The notes: a model not told the origin generated them from the letters alone. DNA of 8,155 bases from Sporomusa sp. (GCA_029256645.1 JAQSXM010000129.1:1-8155), one strand, 5' to 3'; counted from the first letter of the stretch, positions 1 to 6,133 are shown. Numbers and translations are program-made.

Positions 1-291
1 GTAAAATTGCCGTTCAGTATCTGCCGGTTCTTCGCTCATTTGAAAATCATGCTTTTTCATGACTGCTGCCAAATTTTCATCATGCATGCATATCATGTGT
101 ATTACGTCCATATATGCTTCCCAGTGAGTTTCTGCCATATTGTTAAGTGTATCACGTACGCCATCACTTGCCAGTTCGGTTGCTTCGACAGCTGTGAGCA
201 TAAGTTCAAGCTGTTCAATGGCTTCTTGATGCAATGTAATCATGTGAGCCGGATCAACAGTTAACAGCCGACGAATGAAAGGTTTTTTCAT
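1..291 (-). CDS. Hypothetical Met/His-rich small protein (3' end outside window)
   Basis: The minus-strand frame is open from an ATG at 291-289 to the left edge, giving 97 codons without a stop, so the C-terminus is missing. The start is supported by an AGGAG ribosome binding site about 10 bases upstream. The visible protein begins MKKPFIRRLLTVDPAHM, appears mostly helical, and is rich in Met (9) and His (6), for example around HMICMHDEN at residues 65-73. There is no signal peptide or membrane segment. I do not recognise the family. It lies 34 bases downstream of the Sm-like, coat-like gene on the same strand with no terminator between, so the two are probably co-transcribed and this may also be a sporulation protein. 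That role is inferred from context only. The plus-strand frame over the same bases has no credible ribosome binding site and is taken to be a shadow. Confidence 0.7.
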   Translation of the reverse strand, partial: MKKPFIRRLLTVDPAHMITLHQEAIEQLELMLTAVEATELASDGVRDTLNNMAETHWEAYMDVIHMICMHDENLAAVMKKHDFQMSEEPADTERQFY

Positions 292-325
292 GGTGTATCA
301 TCTCCTCTGACAAGGCGTTCGAGAA

Positions 326-670
326 TTATCGGCGGCCTTTGAACGGAGCGATGAATCGAATCATTTTAATTGGTACATGTAGTGAAATGGAACGGCGGCA
401 ATATGTGCTGTTAACAATGATGTAATCGCAACCTACGTAGCAGATTGTACCGCAGAAAGTAGCGCCTTTGCGATCAATCATAGCGTCAGTACCAATGATG
501 ACTTCATCGCCTAAAAAGCAAAGCAAGCGATCTTTAAAGTTATCGCGATACATTTTGTAGGACATGGAATCGTCCATGTATTGGTCGTCACAACACATCA
601 TGTCTTTATCCGGATAGTCGCAGCACATTTTGTCTTCCGGACCATACCAATGCGGATATTTAGTTTCCAT
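326..670 (-). CDS. Cys/Met-rich protein with Sm-like C-terminal domain, probable spore-coat type
   Basis: This gene encodes 114 residues if it starts at the ATG at 670. A TTG at 679 would add three residues, but it sits only 3 bases from the AGGAGG at 683-688, whereas the ATG is 12 bases away; ATG is preferred but not certain. Residues 13-33 are acidic and carry two CC pairs (16-17 and 26-27) in a loosely repeated DKMCCD/DMMCCDD motif. Residues 45-110 read like a small beta-barrel of the Sm-like kind seen in CotB/DUF2642-type Bacillus spore proteins: an LLCFLGDEVIIGTDAM strand pair, then GTICYVGCDYIIV, then HVPIKMIRFI. There are nine cysteines in all, which would suit disulfide cross-linking in a coat. 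The family assignment is by pattern only. A sigma-K-like promoter upstream (738-764) is consistent with late mother-cell expression. Confidence 0.72.
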   Translation of the reverse strand: METKYPHWYGPEDKMCCDYPDKDMMCCDDQYMDDSMSYKMYRDNFKDRLLCFLGDEVIIGTDAMIDRKGATFCGTICYVGCDYIIVNSTYCRRSISLHVPIKMIRFIAPFKGRR

Positions 671-737
671 AAATATCAATAACCTCCTTTATTTACCTTA
701 GGGAAAATGATGAAATTTATATATCTGTTTCTACTTC

Positions 738-764
738 AGCATATGAATTTCTAAAACATAATGT
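738..764 (-). promoter_or_regulatory. Possible sigma-K (mother-cell sporulation) promoter for the coat-like gene pair
   Basis: On the minus strand, ACA (764-762) is followed after 16 bases by CATATGCT (745-738). This fits the sigma-K pattern of a short AC-containing -35 box and a CATAnnnT -10 box. The predicted start of transcription is about 60 bases ahead of the ATG at 670. The motif is short and the region is AT-rich, so a chance match is possible. The coat-like nature of the downstream protein supports it. Confidence 0.35.
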
Positions 765-927
765 TACAACCGTTAACAATTTAAGCGATGAATTATATGC
801 TCTCTTTTTACTTTTAAAAATGTGTACTGCTGACTAGATTTAATGCAAAAGATACTAGGCAGGAAAAAAACACCGTTACAGCGAATAGTAAACCTATTAC
901 TTGATGTAGGCAGGTGAATCTTCAGTA

Positions 928-1179
928 ATGGAGTTTATGAAAAATAGCAATATTATTCTAATGGGTTTTTTAGTGTGGCTGATTATTGCTCCGCGTGCTA
1001 CCAGTCCGCGCTATGGTGAATTATTTCTGGCCTATATGACAGCGCTCCTGTTTAGTTTGATAGGTAGTTCAGAGATTATGATGGTAAAGCCAATTGCCTT
1101 TTTCTTTACTTTAGGGGGAGTGCTGGCTTTTTGTTATGTAGTAGCGCGTAAAACAATAAGAATAACAATTCGTAAATAG
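928..1179 (+). CDS. Small hypothetical membrane protein
   Basis: The gene encodes 83 residues with two to three predicted membrane helices: roughly 8-21 (IILMGFLVWLII), 32-47, and 53-72 (MVKPIAFFFTLGGVLAFCYV). The C-terminal tail is basic (RKTIRITIRK) and is probably cytoplasmic. The start at 928 has a modest GGTGA site 10 bases upstream. An in-frame ATG at 937 has only a GGAG three bases away, so 928 is preferred. I do not recognise the family. Its stop codon overlaps the ribosome binding site of the following gene, so the two are almost certainly co-transcribed, and this protein may work with the larger membrane-anchored protein encoded next. Confidence 0.7.
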   Translation: MEFMKNSNIILMGFLVWLIIAPRATSPRYGELFLAYMTALLFSLIGSSEIMMVKPIAFFFTLGGVLAFCYVVARKTIRITIRK

Positions 1180-1193
1180 GGAGGTTAGACTCT

Positions 1194-2306
1194 ATGGCTG
1201 AGAAAAAACCTCCTAGCGGTGGGCGAGGTAGGGACAGCAATTCTGGAGAGCGGGCTGAAGTCCGCTATTTTAAAGGGGAAGAACAATTTGAACGCTGGCG
1301 TAAAGAGTTTGTTCAGCATCAGGATTACGAACTTAAGTTGGCTACGGTCAGCAAACTCAGCTATGAGCCTGCAGATTATCAAGTTTTGCTTGTCAGGGAA
1401 GAGTTTGCTGAACTTAAATTAACAGACTACAGCCACCTTATCGGTCAGGCTAAAACTAAAGCCGAGGCTGAGTATTTCTATCCAATTGCTGCTAGGATTG
1501 CTGCGATAGCTTTTTTACTTGGCGCTTTAGTTATCCTTTTTAGCCCTGTAGTTCTCCTCATTACCGCAGCACTTGGAGTTGCTGCAACCGTATCGTTATA
1601 CTTTACCAACAAAGATCGGGAAGATGCGATAACGCGAGCTGAACAGGATGCGGAAGAGGAAGGTTTCCGGCGCAATGAAGAAGAGCGGGTGGAATACGAG
1701 GAAACTAAAAAAAGGCATGAAGAACAGGAGAATACTCGGATAACTTTTATCGAAAAATTGCTAGCAGGTGAAGCCAGTGCTGTACGGTCAAGATTGGACG
1801 AAGCCCTAAACCAATTAAAATTACCGATAGTTGTTGAGGTAGATATTGATTTTCATGTTGACATTCCGTTAATCAGAGTGTGGTTGCCACCCAAATCAGT
1901 CATTCCCCGCCAGACCTGTGAGATGCTTTCGTCAGGCCGCATCCAGTATCAGGATAAAGATATCCGGGTATATAATAAACAGTATTTTGAACTATGTGCG
2001 GCGATCATGCTTCAGATTGTGTCAAAAGTTTTGGCGAATATACCCTCGTTTCAGGAGGCATATACAGCAGGCATTGTGAATAGTGAATTTAGTGATGAAT
2101 GCGTCATCGCTGCAAAAATCTCCAGAGAGAAAATTGATACTATTAATCGTGTATCAAATGCAATTGCCGGTATGCAGGCATTTGATGCAGTATATGAATG
2201 TGACACCTCATTAGTGCTTTATCCTGTGGATCTACTGCGACCTCCTGAATGGGAAGGTGTTGAACAACAGATGTTAAAGAGCTTGCGGGTGCGAATATTT
2301 AAATAA
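1194..2306 (+). CDS. Hypothetical membrane-anchored coiled-coil protein
   Basis: The gene encodes 370 residues. The start is supported by GGGAGG at 1179-1184, nine bases upstream, which overlaps the stop of the preceding gene. Residues 1-22 are a polar Gly/Ser/Arg-rich tail. Residues 23-95 are soluble and charged. Residues about 97-137 form a hairpin of two hydrophobic helices (IAAIAFLLGALVILF, then VVLLITAALGVAATVSLYF). Residues about 140-190 are highly charged Glu/Arg/Lys and probably coiled coil. Residues 195-370 look like a folded alpha/beta domain beginning LPIVVEVDIDFHVDIPLIRVWLP. No catalytic motif, nucleotide-binding loop or zinc-binding Cys cluster is visible, and I do not recognise the family. 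Topology would put both the N-terminal and C-terminal parts on the same side of the membrane. No convincing terminator follows it before superoxide reductase. Confidence 0.78.
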   Translation: MAEKKPPSGGRGRDSNSGERAEVRYFKGEEQFERWRKEFVQHQDYELKLATVSKLSYEPADYQVLLVREEFAELKLTDYSHLIGQAKTKAEAEYFYPIAARIAAIAFLLGALVILFSPVVLLITAALGVAATVSLYFTNKDREDAITRAEQDAEEEGFRRNEEERVEYEETKKRHEEQENTRITFIEKLLAGEASAVRSRLDEALNQLKLPIVVEVDIDFHVDIPLIRVWLPPKSVIPRQTCEMLSSGRIQYQDKDIRVYNKQYFELCAAIMLQIVSKVLANIPSFQEAYTAGIVNSEFSDECVIAAKISREKIDTINRVSNAIAGMQAFDAVYECDTSLVLYPVDLLRPPEWEGVEQQMLKSLRVRIFK

Positions 2307-2425
2307 AAATCGCAGAATACTAGTCGCAGAAATTTTTGCACGAAACAGGCAGTCTTTAAAAGGATTTTTAATTCTTATGGAGAATAATTATTTATAAAGC
2401 TATTGGTAATTAATACTAAATATTG

Positions 2426-2431
2426 AGGGGG
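2426..2431 (+). promoter_or_regulatory. Ribosome binding site of superoxide reductase
   Basis: AGGGGG lies 8 bases ahead of the ATG at 2440 and fixes the start. The preceding 2307-2425 region is AT-rich, with an AATAATTATT palindrome at 2384-2393 and an ATTCT/AGAAT inverted repeat at 2371-2385. These could be part of a promoter or a metal/peroxide-sensor operator, but no textbook Fur or PerR box can be read there. Confidence 0.6.
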
Positions 2432-2439
2432 AATAGTTA

Positions 2440-2835
2440 ATGAAACTTGCTGACTTAGTACAAAGTGCTGATTGGAAAGCTGAAAAGCATGTGCCAGTTA
2501 TCGAAGCACCTGATAAGGTAAAAGCTGGAGAAAAAGTTACTGTTGAAGTATGTGTTGGGAAAGAAATTGCCCATCCCAATACTACTGAACACCATATTCG
2601 CTGGATAAAACTTTTCTTTAAACCTGATAACGCTAAATTTGCTTATGAAGTTGCTGCTTTTGAATTTACCGCCCACGGTGAATCAACTGACGGCGCTAAT
2701 AAGGGCCCAGTTTATACTGAACCATCCGCTAAAGCTGTAGTCAAACTCAATGCTTCCGGTACTTTTGTGGCTGAAGCCTACTGTAATATTCATGGTTTAT
2801 GGGAAGGATCCAAAACTATTTCTATCGAAGAATAA
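2440..2835 (+). CDS. Superoxide reductase, one-iron (neelaredoxin/desulfoferrodoxin iron-binding domain) type
   Basis: The 131-residue cytoplasmic enzyme reduces superoxide to hydrogen peroxide without releasing oxygen, drawing electrons typically from rubredoxin. The mononuclear Fe(His)4Cys centre is fully visible: His17 in the EKHVP motif, His45 and His51 in HPNTTEHHI, and Cys115 and His118 in CNIHGLWE. Glu15 and the catalytic Lys16 of the EKH loop are also present. The length is close to one-iron enzymes of the Pyrococcus type. The N-terminal Cys4 desulforedoxin domain of two-iron desulfoferrodoxins is absent. The gene appears to be a single transcription unit, with a strong terminator 14 bases after the stop. 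It is a standard oxygen-defence gene of anaerobes, sometimes named sor or nlr. The family assignment is very secure. Confidence 0.95.
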   Translation: MKLADLVQSADWKAEKHVPVIEAPDKVKAGEKVTVEVCVGKEIAHPNTTEHHIRWIKLFFKPDNAKFAYEVAAFEFTAHGESTDGANKGPVYTEPSAKAVVKLNASGTFVAEAYCNIHGLWEGSKTISIEE

Positions 2836-2848
2836 AATAATGCTTTCT

Positions 2849-2877
2849 AAAACCAGGGTGATACTCCCTGGTTTTTT
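2849..2877 (+). terminator. Rho-independent terminator after superoxide reductase
   Basis: A perfect 10-bp stem AAAACCAGGG / CCCTGGTTTT encloses a 7-base loop and ends in a run of six T. It closes the superoxide reductase unit. Confidence 0.92.
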
Positions 2878-2956
2878 GTTGTTTCAAAATCAAAATTAAT
2901 TTAACTTTTTAGCATACCTCTCCTTACTCTTGAACAGGTTGTTATTAAATATCTGA

Positions 2957-2986
2957 TTGTTCAGTTACTTTTACTAATGCTATACT
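2957..2986 (+). promoter_or_regulatory. Probable sigma-A promoter for the membrane protein at 3039
   Basis: TTGTTC (2957-2962) and TATACT (2981-2986) are separated by 18 bases, close to the TTGACA/TATAAT consensus. Transcription would start near 2993, about 45 bases ahead of the ATG at 3039. The -35 box overlaps the right arm of a TGAACA/TGTTCA inverted repeat (2931-2936 and 2958-2963) that could bind a regulator. As no terminator is seen before lysC, this promoter may also feed that gene. Confidence 0.5.
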
Positions 2987-3038
2987 ATAGATAAGTGATT
3001 GAGAGAGCCTGCATATAATGTACCGGGAGGTTGGGTGT

Positions 3039-3479
3039 ATGCAGAAGTTATTATTAATTATCGCTTGTTGTTCTTTTCTATGGAACTATACCATTCCGCA
3101 GCGCTATATGAGATATGAAAAAGGCCAGATCTTATGTGGGCGACGTTTAATCAGGATGGCGCTGCTAAAACTGGTTAACCATGCTGGTTCCACAATTGCC
3201 CGAAGCTTGACACTTGTGCTAATATTTTTAACATGGGTAGTCTTATCCTGCTATTTCATTGCCAGCAGTGCTGCTTTTCCAGCATTTGGGCTTAAGGTAG
3301 TTGCGCTACTTGCTTCTATATTAGGAACAATTACTTTATGGCAGGATATGGCTTCGGCTTATCGAAATTTCACTGAGTGGTGTTACAATCAGGAAGATAG
3401 CTTGATTACAGTTAGCAAAGGCTGTTGGGAGATTGTTCTTGCTGGATTAATTTGTATTAACATGGTGCTGAAAAATTAA
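3039..3479 (+). CDS. Hypothetical integral membrane protein
   Basis: The protein has 146 residues from the ATG at 3039. This start is chosen over the in-frame ATG at 3018 because GGGAGG (3025-3030) stands 8 bases before 3039 and would lie inside the coding region of the longer form. It has about four hydrophobic segments: residues 2-17 (QKLLLIIACCSFLW), about 53-78 (ARSLTLVLIFLTWVVLSCYFI), about 79-100 (a second helix with VVALLASILGTITLW), and about 127-143 (CWEIVLAGLICINMV). Basic residues cluster at 22-48, which would be cytoplasmic. No enzymatic or transporter motif is visible and I do not recognise the family. It lies 99 bases upstream of aspartate kinase on the same strand, but nothing in its sequence suggests a role in amino-acid synthesis. 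Confidence 0.7.
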   Translation: MQKLLLIIACCSFLWNYTIPQRYMRYEKGQILCGRRLIRMALLKLVNHAGSTIARSLTLVLIFLTWVVLSCYFIASSAAFPAFGLKVVALLASILGTITLWQDMASAYRNFTEWCYNQEDSLITVSKGCWEIVLAGLICINMVLKN

Positions 3480-3515
3480 TTTTTACCATTTTGTCCACTG
3501 CTAGAAGGATATTGT

Positions 3516-3536
3516 GTTTATATGGAGAATATAAAC
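3516..3536 (+). promoter_or_regulatory. Perfect inverted repeat upstream of lysC (possible operator or hairpin)
   Basis: GTTTATAT (3516-3523) and ATATAAAC (3529-3536) are exact reverse complements separated by GGAGA. The element lies 43 bases ahead of the lysC start. With no T-run after it, it is not a terminator. It could be a repressor-binding palindrome, or an RNA hairpin presenting GGAGA in the loop. The gene-to-gene gap of 99 bases is too short for a lysine riboswitch. Confidence 0.45.
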
Positions 3537-3578
3537 TGCCATGCTAAATTGAATACTGCATACTAAAGGGGGATAGGC

Positions 3579-4799
3579 ATGGCACTTATTGTAAAAAAAT
3601 TTGGTGGAAGCTCAGTAGCTACACCAGAAAAAATTATGTCGGTTGCCAGGCGGGTATTACAAGAAAAAAATCCTGACGATAAAATTGTTGTTGTAGTATC
3701 AGCAATGGGGGATACTACAGATGATTTAGTTAGTTTGGCTGAGGCCATTACTGACAAGACCTATGGCCGGGAAATGGATATGCTCCTAGCAACAGGTGAA
3801 CAGGTGTCAATCGCGCTTTTAGCCATGGCGTTTGCTAAGTTGGGACATCCGGCAGTGTCTATGACTGGCTTTCAAGCTGGTATTACTACAAATGAATTAT
3901 TTAATAAGGCAAAGATTACCGGGATTACCCCCGATAAGGTCTGGCCAGAGCTTAATGATGGCAAGATTGTAGTTATAGCAGGGTTTCAGGGGCTGTCCCC
4001 AAGCGGTGACATTACCACTTTAGGCCGGGGGGGTTCTGACACCACTGCAGTTGCAATAGCCGCAGGTCTAAAGGCCGACCATTGCGAAATCTATACCGAT
4101 GTTGACGGCATTTACTCGTCTGATCCCCGGATTGTTTCCACGGCTAGGCGTATGAAAGAAATTACTTATAACGAAATGCTCGAAATGGCCCGGCTTGGTG
4201 CAGGCGTCATGCACCCTCGGTCGGTGGAATTGGGTAAACACTATGGCATGCCAATTCATGTCCGCTCTACCTTTACCCGTGAGGCAGGTACATTTATCAG
4301 GGAGGAATATACAATGGAAGAAAAAGAATTTGTAATTCGTGGTGTAACACATGATACTAATGTAGCAAAAATAGCCGTGTTGGGCGTCCCTGACCGGCCG
4401 GGCATCGCGTATAAAATATTCTCTGCTCTGGCAGAAGCAAATATCGATGTTGATATGATTGTTCAGAGTGTTCGCGCCATGGACAAGCATATTATCGATA
4501 TGGTCTTTACTATTTCGCAGGGAGATGCTCCACAGGCCAGAAGCATTTTAGAGAAACTCAATGAAGAAATGAACTTTAGTGGTTTAACGATTGAAGAAAA
4601 GGTAGCTAAAGTATCGGTTGTTGGTGCAGGGATGCTGGGGAACCCGGGTATAGCCGCTGCTACCTTCGGAGCGCTGGCTGACGCGGGTATTAATATTGAG
4701 GTTATTAGTACCTCGGAAATTAGTATCTCCTGCCTCATCGAGTCAGATAAAGCCAAAGAAGCTGTAAACGCCATTCATAACCGATTCTTTCCCGCTTAA
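3579..4799 (+). CDS. lysC: Aspartate kinase (aspartokinase II type, alpha subunit)
   Basis: The enzyme phosphorylates L-aspartate with ATP, the first committed step towards lysine, diaminopimelate, threonine and methionine. It has 406 residues, close to the B. subtilis LysC length. The start has AAGGGGGA six to seven bases upstream. The N-terminal kinase domain (about 1-240) opens with KKFGGSSVATPEKI, where Lys7 is the catalytic lysine, and contains TGEQVS, then GRGGSDTTAVAIAAGL (149-164) and TDVDGIYSSDPR, the amino-acid kinase nucleotide and aspartate sites. Two ACT domains follow: about 262-340 (VLGVPDRPGIAYKI) and about 344-406 (VVGAGMLGNPGIAAATF, then VISTSEISISCLIE). These ACT signatures bind the feedback inhibitor, most often lysine in this class. 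A run of seven G at 4027-4033 sits inside the catalytic loop. A strong terminator ends the unit. Naming as lysC rather than another isozyme is by architecture. Confidence 0.95.
   Translation: MALIVKKFGGSSVATPEKIMSVARRVLQEKNPDDKIVVVVSAMGDTTDDLVSLAEAITDKTYGREMDMLLATGEQVSIALLAMAFAKLGHPAVSMTGFQAGITTNELFNKAKITGITPDKVWPELNDGKIVVIAGFQGLSPSGDITTLGRGGSDTTAVAIAAGLKADHCEIYTDVDGIYSSDPRIVSTARRMKEITYNEMLEMARLGAGVMHPRSVELGKHYGMPIHVRSTFTREAGTFIREEYTMEEKEFVIRGVTHDTNVAKIAVLGVPDRPGIAYKIFSALAEANIDVDMIVQSVRAMDKHIIDMVFTISQGDAPQARSILEKLNEEMNFSGLTIEEKVAKVSVVGAGMLGNPGIAAATFGALADAGINIEVISTSEISISCLIESDKAKEAVNAIHNRFFPA
4314..4799 (+). CDS. Aspartate kinase beta subunit from an in-frame internal start
   Basis: Inside lysC, AGGGAGGA (4299-4306) stands 7 bases ahead of an in-frame ATG at 4314 (Met246). 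Translation from here would give 161 residues, MEEKEFVIRGVTHD and onward, containing only the two ACT regulatory domains. In B. subtilis LysC, and in the Corynebacterium enzyme, the beta subunit of the alpha2-beta2 complex is made in this way from an internal start at the same place, with nearly the same length. The site here is at least as strong as that of the full-length gene. Expression of the short form is inferred, not shown. Confidence 0.75.
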   Translation: MEEKEFVIRGVTHDTNVAKIAVLGVPDRPGIAYKIFSALAEANIDVDMIVQSVRAMDKHIIDMVFTISQGDAPQARSILEKLNEEMNFSGLTIEEKVAKVSVVGAGMLGNPGIAAATFGALADAGINIEVISTSEISISCLIESDKAKEAVNAIHNRFFPA

Positions 4800-4816
4800 A
4801 TCAATTCTAACGAGGG

Positions 4817-4855
4817 CAGTTCCGCCAAAAGGCGGGACTGTTTTTTTATTTTTTT
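4817..4855 (+). terminator. Rho-independent terminator after lysC
   Basis: A 10-bp stem CAGTTCCGCC / GGCGGGACTG (one G-T wobble) with an AAAA loop is followed by two runs of seven T separated by one A. This strong terminator lies 17 bases after the lysC stop. Confidence 0.94.
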
Positions 4856-5216
4856 GAAGGTAGATTAATTCTAAAACCTGCCTTAAATTACCGGTACTTA
4901 GTTATGTCGAATAAGAAGGAATTATATCGAAAAAATAGAATTACATAATACGTAAAGTGGTAAACAAGAAACGTTCGCTACGATACAAGCTTGTTACCGT
5001 TCCGCACATTGCTAAGAAAAAGCAGGTGTAATAAGAATAACCGGTAGGCCAAAATAGCTGATAGGGTATAGCCAAGTATCTGTGAGGAAACGTGGACACT
5101 CATGAGGAACAGCCAGACCCCTCCCAGTAAAATAGGCCGGACAGGTTATGAACAGGTAACCGGCGTCCAGGACTTATACCAAAATAACGCTATAAAATTA
5201 CTGAGGAGGAATTACC
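4856..5216 (+). other. Long non-coding leader of the porin gene with possible structured RNA
   Basis: This 361-base stretch has no supportable gene. Its first half (to about 4965) is AT-rich. Around 4966-5005 an imperfect stem GGTAAACAAG / CTTGTTACC encloses about 21 bases and overlaps the ten-base palindrome ACAAGCTTGT. From about 5040 to 5190 the sequence is richer in G and C than a typical spacer here, and contains a bulged stem, GCC (5136-5138) plus GGTTA (5144-5148) pairing with TAACCGGC (5157-5164). The perfect AGGAGG at 5204-5209 then serves the porin start. No confident sigma-A promoter could be placed; TATAAA at 5191 is too close to the ribosome binding site. The stretch may be a long 5' untranslated region, a regulatory RNA, or the relic of an inserted element such as a group II intron. 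I cannot decide between these by eye. Confidence 0.4.
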
Positions 5217-6076
5217 ATGAAAAAGAAACTGATTGCTGCTGCTGTTATGGCTGCCCTGACTGTTTCGACTGCTTCCGTGCTCGCTGCTGCTCCTACTTCG
5301 CCGGTGACGCCAACATTGAGTATCGTAACCAAGATGGTAGCGGAGATTATCTTACTAACCGTATCCGTCTAAATGTAGAGTCTCAAATTGATGACAATTT
5401 CTACATCCATGGCCGTGTCAGAATGGACAACGACTTGAGAGATGGCAGTGCGGACAACAAAACTACTTTTGACCAAGCGTACATTGGTGCTAAAGCCGGC
5501 CAGTTTGACGCCAAAGTGGGTAAACAATCACTGTTTATTGGTAAAGGACTGCTGATGGATGACGACAAATTTACTGGTGCACAAGTAGGTATTGCTCTTG
5601 ACGGAGCAATGTTAAATGGTTTTTACGGAAAAGACCCAGTTGATGCCAAAACTCGTTTTGCTGATGTAAGCAGTGCGCTTGGTAATGTTAATGTTGGTGC
5701 TACATTCCTGAAAGAATCAGAGAATAATTACTATGCTCTTAACGCAGATACCAAACTTACCGATAATGTTGTTTTAAATGTTGAATATGCCAAAAATGAT
5801 ACTTTGAACAGCGACGGCTATCTTGCTGAAGTTGCTGTAGGCGAAGCTGCTAAAAAAGGTGATTTCAAATATGCGGTATCTTATCGTGATATCGATGCCG
5901 GAGCTATTCCTGACTTCACTACAGATGGCTGGTACAAAGACTCCAAAGGTTTCCGTGTAAAAGGTATCTACAAGGTATCGGATGCTGCTACTTTGACAGC
6001 TTACCAGGACCTTGGCGAGAAACAAAATGGCGATGACCACAAACGTACCAACGTAGAATTTGCTGTAAATTTCTAA
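5217..6076 (+). CDS. Outer-membrane beta-barrel porin-like protein, apparent frameshift at the end of the signal peptide
   Basis: The start is the ATG at 5217, with a perfect AGGAGG seven bases upstream. It opens a Sec signal peptide, MKKKLIAAAVMAALTVSTAS followed by VLAAAPT, with cleavage expected near Ala23-Ala25. In this frame translation goes on only to a stop at 5370-5372 (51 residues). The mature domain is in another frame: FAGDANIEYRNQDGSGDY and onward from 5297 to the stop at 6076. Adding one T after 5297 would join them as AAAPTFAGD in a protein of about 286 residues. The barrel part has alternating polar/hydrophobic strands (TNRIRLNVESQI, NFYIHGRVRMDN, FDAKVGKQSLFI) and ends VEFAVNF; a terminal Phe is typical of barrel proteins assembled by BamA. 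No SLH domain is present, unlike OmpM-type porins of this class. The upstream continuation of the barrel frame to 5102 is Cys-rich nonsense created by reading the Ala-rich signal out of frame. Substrate unknown. A real mutation or a sequencing error are both possible. Confidence 0.82.
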
Positions 6077-6099
6077 GCGTAGTCTAACAAATGATTTCT

Positions 6100-6125
6100 A
6101 AGGCGGCTCATGCGAGCCGCCTTTT
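6100..6125 (+). terminator. Terminator after the porin gene
   Basis: A perfect 10-bp stem AAGGCGGCTC / GAGCCGCCTT with an ATGC loop runs directly into a short T tract (TTTTcgtaTTTT). It lies 23 bases after the porin stop. The stem is strong; the T tract is interrupted. Confidence 0.88.
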
Positions 6126-6133
6126 CGTATTTT

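Noticed and set aside
7..264. Plus-strand open frame of 85 codons at the left edge
   Set aside because: It has no ribosome binding site, and its composition (many His, Cys, Phe) is that of an antisense reading; the opposite strand has a start with a good AGGAG and stays open to the edge.
856..914. TAGGCAGG twice (856-863 and 907-914) in the divergent gap
   Set aside because: Two 8-base copies are too little to call a repeat or operator, and no clear promoter frames them.
2310..2331. Direct repeat TCGCAGAA twice, 14 bases apart, after the 370-residue gene
   Set aside because: Only two short copies with no flanking array or element; most likely chance.
2361..2400. PerR or Fur box in front of superoxide reductase
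   Set aside because: The AT-rich palindrome AATAATTATT is suggestive, but alignment with the TTATAATnATTATAA pattern is poor. It is noted only as a possible operator.
3480..3578. Lysine riboswitch or T-box ahead of lysC
   Set aside because: The gap is only 99 bases, too short for either, and no matching core sequence is seen.
4068..4774. Two minus-strand open frames inside lysC
   Set aside because: They lie antisense to a fully conserved enzyme, lack ribosome binding sites, and have no recognisable content.
4904..4948. A 14-codon open frame (MSNKKELYRKNRIT) in the gap after lysC
   Set aside because: No ribosome binding site ahead of it and too short to judge; more likely chance in AT-rich sequence.
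5102..5296. N-terminal extension of the porin frame to an ATG at 5102
   Set aside because: No well-placed ribosome binding site, and the part opposite the signal peptide is a Cys-rich out-of-frame reading of Ala codons. The real start is the ATG at 5217 with AGGAGG.
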